The notes beneath the pieces are model-generated. The model was given only the letters and a program-made list of their open reading frames with translations. It was not told the DNA's origin and did not search any database. Shown piece after piece: positions 59,121 to 64,000 of a DNA stretch of 64,000 bases. The translations under genes were made by a program, and so were the position numbers. The stretch is taken from the NCBI GenBank assembly GCA_022570795.1, contig JAKUDP010000017.1, forward strand, positions 1-64,000, written 5' to 3'. Each line of letters begins with the position of its first letter. Within the stretch, counting starts at the first letter, position 1. Origin of the DNA: Sphaerulina vaccinii. Its lineage: Eukaryota > Ascomycota > Dothideomycetes > Mycosphaerellales > Mycosphaerellaceae.

Positions 59121-59715
59121 ATGTCCCCTCATCATCCTCACCTCAAAGGCATCTTCGCCCCCCAATACCAATTCCCAGTCCATCTCCTCCAAGCATGCCT
59201 CGCAATAGCATGTATAGTCCTATCAGCCTATCGCCTCACCATCGAACACGAAACGCGAACCAAAGTCCATACCATCAGTCTCGCCATCGGAATCAAGTCA
59301 TTAGTCATAATCGCCGGAGAGCTCATCACGGAGCACATACCCAGGTTCGAGAAATGGAGGAGCTTAAAAGCGATTGTCTGGGCCAATGCTATCGAGATCA
59401 TCGTATGGATGGGCTGTGCTGGGCTCACGATGCAAGCCAACCTTGATGAGTGTATTGGTGTTGGGTGTGATTTGAGCTGGACGATTTTTGCGCTGAGTAC
59501 GGCTATGACGTGAGTGTGTCAAGAGAGTGGATTGGAACGGAAAGACTCGGACTTTTGTACATGTAGCTGACGAAGTCGTGTCGTCCAGGTTTCTTTCGAT
59601 ATATGCTGCTCATGCTGCGAATCTGGAGTATCGGGGCGAGCGTCGCGAGCGCAAGCAACGCTTGATGAGCTTGGATCCGGAGCTGGAGGAGTTGGAGCCT
59701 TCATCATCGAAATGA
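59121..59715 (+). CDS. Four-TM membrane protein of unknown function
   Basis: Two exons, 59,121-59,509 and 59,589-59,715, with a 79-nt intron (GTGAGT...TCCAG); 171 residues. Hydrophobic segments at about 18-37, 49-66, 83-104 and 117-137 make a small four-helix membrane protein. The loop before the last helix has C-I-G-V-G-C, possibly a disulfide. The C-terminus is charged (R-G-E-R-R-E-R-K-Q-R, then E-L-E-E-L-E-P) and presumably cytosolic. The layout resembles MARVEL-like fungal proteins, but no signature is decisive. It converges on the MFS transporter, with 167 bp between the stop codons. Confidence 0.72.
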
Positions 59716-59882
59716 TACACAAGACTGATGAGCCATCCACGAAGTTGATAGATATAGATGTGCCGTTGAGAACCGCTTTGCTTGCATTGTCCGCTCGGAC
59801 CGATCTTTCAATAAACTGGCTTCTACCAGGACCGTGTTGCGAGATTACAACTTGTCTTCACGCAAGGCTTCTCTTGCAGTAC

Positions 59883-62095
59883 TTAGTGCTTGCGCTGATA
59901 CTCGACCACACTAGAAGACCTTGCAGCATCAGCTGCAACATGATCGAATGTGTACAGTGGCTCGAGCTTTGCGGTCTTGTCAAATGCGACCCATCTGCGG
60001 AACCAGTAAGGGAGGGCCTTGTTGGTCTGGTAGCTCATGTGCTTCCTGGTAGGCACAGCAAACACGTAGTCCCTAGGCACGAGATGTCAGTAATGCGGTC
60101 AACACAAAGTAGTGTTTGAGGCTTACAGTTCTTCTAAAGTCCTCTGTTTGGTCTCTGGAACGAAAAGGAAGATCATCACGAACGCTGTCACGTTCAATGC
60201 GGCGTAGAACCCGAACGCACCAGTGATGGTGAAGGCGGCGACCATACGTGGGAAGGTGAGAGACAGCACAGATGCCCAGAAGAGGCAAGTGGCCACAGCC
60301 CAACTCATACCAACCTCACGATGACTGAGTGGAAACACTTCAGCACTGTAAGTGAATGGAACTGGGCCTTCTCCAGGAGAGTAGAATGCTGCGAAGAGGA
60401 AGATGAAGAACGCGACCAGGCCAAGATGAGCATTGTTCTCCTTTGGGATGTAGAAACAGAAGCCGGCAGCGAGCAGACACCAGGCCATTTCTGCAAAATA
60501 GAGTTAGCTAGCATTCATACTTGTAGTGTCGGAAGAGTATCACTTACGTGGGAAGGTGAAGAGCAAGAGAGCGCGACGACCAAAGGTATCGATCGTGAAG
60601 ACGGCAGGGAATGCGAAGACGAAGTTCACGAGACCGAAGCCGAAGGAGACCAGAAGAGCAGTGAGGTTTGAGGCGCCGGCTTGAGCAAACACGCTGCTAG
60701 AGTAGAAGGCTATAATGTTGATGCCGCACTATAGAGACGATTAGTGGCATGCCTAGTTTGGTTACTTCAAGTTGCAGTAGCTTACCATTTGCTGGGCAAT
60801 CATGACAGTGAACGACGCCAGAGTCGCTCGTCGGACACGTGGGATAGTGAAGAGCTCGATGAAGCGCTTAGCGTAGTTGGACTTGCCGATGATGGCGTCC
60901 TCGATGGTGAGCTGAGCATGTACGTAGTACAAGTCACGAGCAGCTTGCAGTGGCGAGTTGCGAAGGCGAAGGAGAGACTGGTAAGCTTCTTGGTAGCGGC
61001 CCTTCTTCATAAGCCATCCTGTAGCATGTCAGTAAATGCATGGTAAATCTGCTGCGAAGTGAACGTACTTGGAGACTCAGGACAGAAATAAATGCCCACA
61101 ACGAGCGGCACAGCAGGAATGAAAGCAGATCCGAGCTGGAGACGCCATGCGATTGGACCAACATCGTAAACAGCCAAATTGGCACAGAATCCCTGCTTGC
61201 AGTTAGCATTGTCTCAAAACATGTATCTGATCGACATACCAAGAAGATGCCAAAAGCAGTCCACATCTGCCAACTCATAACAAGACCGCCACGAATAAGT
61301 GCCGGAACATTCTCCGCAGCATAGATAGGCACAGTAGATGCTTTACTACCCATCCCAATCCCAAGAAGTACACGACAGATAAACAGCTCCCACCAGTTCT
61401 GAGTAAAGCCAGATCCAATAACCGAGAGCAAGCAAAACACAGCACTGAAGAAGATCGTGCCACGACGTCCAAAGTAGTTGTTCAAAGGATCGCTCAGCCA
61501 GCATCCGAGGAAAGCAGACGCAATGTAAGGTGCCGCATTGACCAGTCCGACAATCCAGAGGTTGTACTCGTAATTTGGCACGGTGCTATCGTTGACAGGG
61601 ATGCCAAACTCATCTGGGAACGACAAGTTGGCTCCGTTGGATCCTGTCTGGTCCCAGCCTTGGACAGCGGCGCCAATAGAGCAGAGAATCACAGTTAAGT
61701 AGAGAGACCTGGGCTGTCTCCACTTGTGGACGACTTCGTTGCGAAGATGCTCTCTCTCAGCGTCATCAAGACCTTCCACGGTCTCGAACTCTGCTGGGTT
61801 TTGGGCCACTAAGGCTCCCTTGCGAAGGAGAGGAGTGATATCTTGCAGATGGTGTTGTTCTGCGAAATGGTCGACATCTCTCATTAAAGTGGTGTAGCTG
61901 ATTCCTGCGAGAGGATTCTTGATCCTGGTTGATGTTAGTGTGTTCAGACATCTTAGTGGGCAATAGGATAAAGACATACTTCGCATCTGTGTTGTTGTTG
62001 ATATCGACATCTCCGAGGGCTTCGTCCACGAAACGCTTCTCGTTGCCGCTACTGGTCTCCGAGTCAACATGATGAACAGTATCTTTGCCGTCCAT
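59883..62095 (-). CDS. MFS sugar transporter
   Basis: Seven exons: 62,095-61,980, 61,924-61,240, 61,192-61,069, 61,018-60,786, 60,728-60,548, 60,490-60,127 and 60,072-59,883. The introns are 47-57 nt, all GT-AG; 630 residues in frame. Sugar-porter signs: [11 protein letters not shown] in the first helix; F-G-R-R-G-T after helix 2; P-E-S-P-R-W-L before the central loop; [18 protein letters not shown]; and [11 protein letters not shown] after helix 12. The 110-residue N-terminal region and 62-residue tail resemble the lactose/hexose-permease-like fungal branch. The tail contains D-Y-V-F-A-V-P-T-R. It should be a plasma-membrane proton symporter or facilitator for a sugar; the substrate cannot be read. 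No cluster partner is adjacent. Confidence 0.9.
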
Positions 62096-64000
62096 GATGG
62101 GCGATCGAATAAGTTAGTGAACGAAGGAAGATGTTGATGAGCGAGATGCAGAAGGTAAAGATCTGCAGATACTTGTGATACTTATATGCAGCGGGAACAC
62201 ATTGCGTGCCCTACTCTACGAGAAAAGTCAACTCCACGAGACAGCCATGCAATACGGCTCCAGCATATGCACTATTGACTGGCAACCCGCATCTGTGACA
62301 ATGCCCGTAGACCAGAAACGGGAAGATTAAGCCTGTAAGCAGTACGAAGTGAGTAGGGTTTCGTGCACGGTACTCAGCGAGCATGTGGTCGCAGTAAAGA
62401 TTCTGGGTCGAGGCGGAGCCGTCAAGTGGAGGCGGAGGAGAACCTGGAGGTGGTGGCGGCAAGATGGTAGTGCTCCATTGTGGTAGGTTGGAGCGGCAAG
62501 GTGTGGACAGCAAAATGGAAACTGGCTCCCTGACAGAATCGCGTACAACACCACCACAAACACGACTTTCTCGTTCAAAAATTCGATAGTGTGAATCTTC
62601 CGGCTTCGCTCTACCTAGGGATATAAGTTTCGTAGCATAAGAAGATCGAGCGAGGCGTAGAGAGTAGAAAGAGTGATCTGGACGTTTACACTTTTGTCTT
62701 CCGGCGGTAGGAGCGGTTCAGAGCCGCATTTTCTCGAAGTCCTTTAGCCTGCACAGAAGCCATAGGCAGTGCGCGTAAGCTTGCCATGCATTCCTAGGCA
62801 AAATCTTATGTTGACTTGCATGCAGTTCATCACAGGCGCAGGAGCTGTGGCATGTTCCGTTCATGTTGCGGCGGATGAGTGAAGCGTTGTTGGAACTAAG
62901 TTATCCGGTGTCCAGGTATCTGCTATTGGAGAACTTTGGAGTGGTATTTCAGTATACAGATGGCATGACTTCCTGATGCTCGCTTACGCGGTCTCATACG
63001 CTTCACGGTCTGTGGTCGTTGATATGGTCAGGACACGTCCAATATTGCCACTCGTGGCTGCTAGCCGTGTCACAAGACCGTGCTCTCTATGTTGGATCTG
63101 TTTGAGAAGTGGTTGTCCTGTCGCGAACCTGGAAATAACACGGAGAGGCCGACATTGGTTCTATTGCCATGTGATGTTGTGCGAGCGCTCCTGCCTGAAT
63201 CGGCATACCGGTACCTTCATGCTTCATAGTGGCTTGCAAAATCTGTCCCGAATCCACTTGGTTCTTTCGGCTCCGAGGAGATTCACATCCAACGTGAATG
63301 CACATCACCTCAATTGGCAGCCATGTCTCTTCATCAGAACGGTGGGCGAAGATGTGTCGACGGTTACGGCCATTGCGGTCGAAGTATCCTGTAAAGCATG
63401 GCATGTCGTGGTCTGGAGAGAGATCTCGAGATCGCAAAACGCGACCAGGACGCAAGGTTCTCCATCTGGTCCGTGCAGCGAGAGAAATAAATGCTTCCTC
63501 GATGACGAACACGATGCGCTGTCCCAGAGCTCAGCTTGTGAGGTGCATCTCTAGCTGCAAAACTTCTTCCACTTCTCCACCGACCTGCATCTTCGGCGCG
63601 TATCGTGGTCGCAGCGCGCGCGCGTGGCTTCGCGTTCATGGCTTGCATTAATTGCTACGGTGTGATTGTCAAACAATCTTGCCTTCATACGAGGCTGAAG
63701 TACGCATAATCGCATGGTCATCTCGAACTACCATGCGATCACATCCCGAGCCTGGCGCATCGAAAGGACCGAGAACCTTGACTGCTTGGGATGGATACCT
63801 TCTCGTCGATCGAAGTTGAGTCGAGAGGGAAGTTGGCACATACAAATCTGGTGGTCTATCTTTGATGGTTGGTCGCGAGTCCAAGTTGAGGACGCCTCAC
63901 CAGCAGAAGACGGTATAAGGTCAAGAGCAGTGCACATCGAAGTGGTCTAGGGTATAGCATGTCTGCATGCACCGACTGGAAGTACGCTGCCATGGGCTGG
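62096..64000. other. Terminal 1.9 kb without a supported gene
   Basis: The first 100-200 bp are the transporter promoter, including a palindrome ATCTGCAGAT at 62,161-62,170. Two minus-strand frames are worth noting but not called. 62,513-62,211 is a Pro-rich 100-codon frame with a hydrophobic segment. 63,512-63,087 is a 141-codon frame whose centre looks more protein-like than its neighbours. Neither has a convincing start, splice structure or domain. A gene running off the right edge of the window is possible. Confidence 0.4.

Noticed and set aside
62211..62578. Pro-rich minus-strand frames resembling a small secreted protein
   Set aside because: A hydrophobic N-terminus (62,578) and a Pro-rich frame (62,513) lie in different frames, with no clean intron joining them.
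63087..63512. Minus-strand 141-codon frame with a protein-like centre
   Set aside because: Competing frames of similar length on both strands, no domain, and no credible upstream exon; left uncalled.

Overview
The window reads as a filamentous ascomycete chromosome segment, most likely a Dothideomycete of the Mycosphaerellales type. The coding half has short GT-AG introns (mostly 43-85 nt), roughly balanced base composition and gene families typical of that group. It sits directly beside a long AT-rich block that carries an extreme repeat-induced point mutation (RIP) signature. The organism is inferred, not proven.

Left half (1 to about 34,730): no intact gene. CA and TG dinucleotides are almost absent, TA is hugely over-represented, and ATG codons and long open frames have vanished. 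This is old transposon DNA. Recognisable fossils are a minus-strand gag zinc knuckle (33,515-33,556) and a weaker Copia-type integrase trace (about 4,456-4,790). The block also holds a 17-bp minisatellite (17,112-17,256), two tandem tRNA-like Pol III elements (25,400-25,770, minus) and a less mutated island (about 24,000-29,600) built from diverged partial duplications. The surviving CA/TG dinucleotides are mostly in CAA/TTG, which suggests a trinucleotide preference of the mutator.

Right half (about 34,940-64,000): ordinary gene-dense euchromatin with 15 supported genes. In order: an EthD-domain protein; an unknown Cys-rich protein; a three-gene catabolic cluster (AtuA-like DUF1446 protein, HMG-CoA lyase, class III CoA-transferase) whose last two members are divergently transcribed; a gamma-glutamylcyclotransferase-like protein; a RING-finger gene with an unresolved splice frame; a ferric/cupric reductase and a Ctr copper transporter sharing a divergent promoter; a four-TM membrane protein; a Tubby-C-terminal-like protein; SUMO-activating enzyme subunit Uba2; a queuosine-salvage glycosylase (Qng1); a secreted CBM18 plus lysozyme-like protein; a second four-TM protein; and a sugar-type MFS transporter. 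The last 1.9 kb has no gene I can support.

Two functional units stand out. The reductase/Ctr pair should reduce and import copper, and its shared promoter carries a perfect Mac1-type copper response element (TTTGCTCA) arranged as an inverted pair. The HMG-CoA lyase/CoA-transferase/AtuA-like trio could activate and cleave a 3-hydroxy-3-methylglutaryl-type (leucine or isoprenoid-derived) acid in mitochondria.
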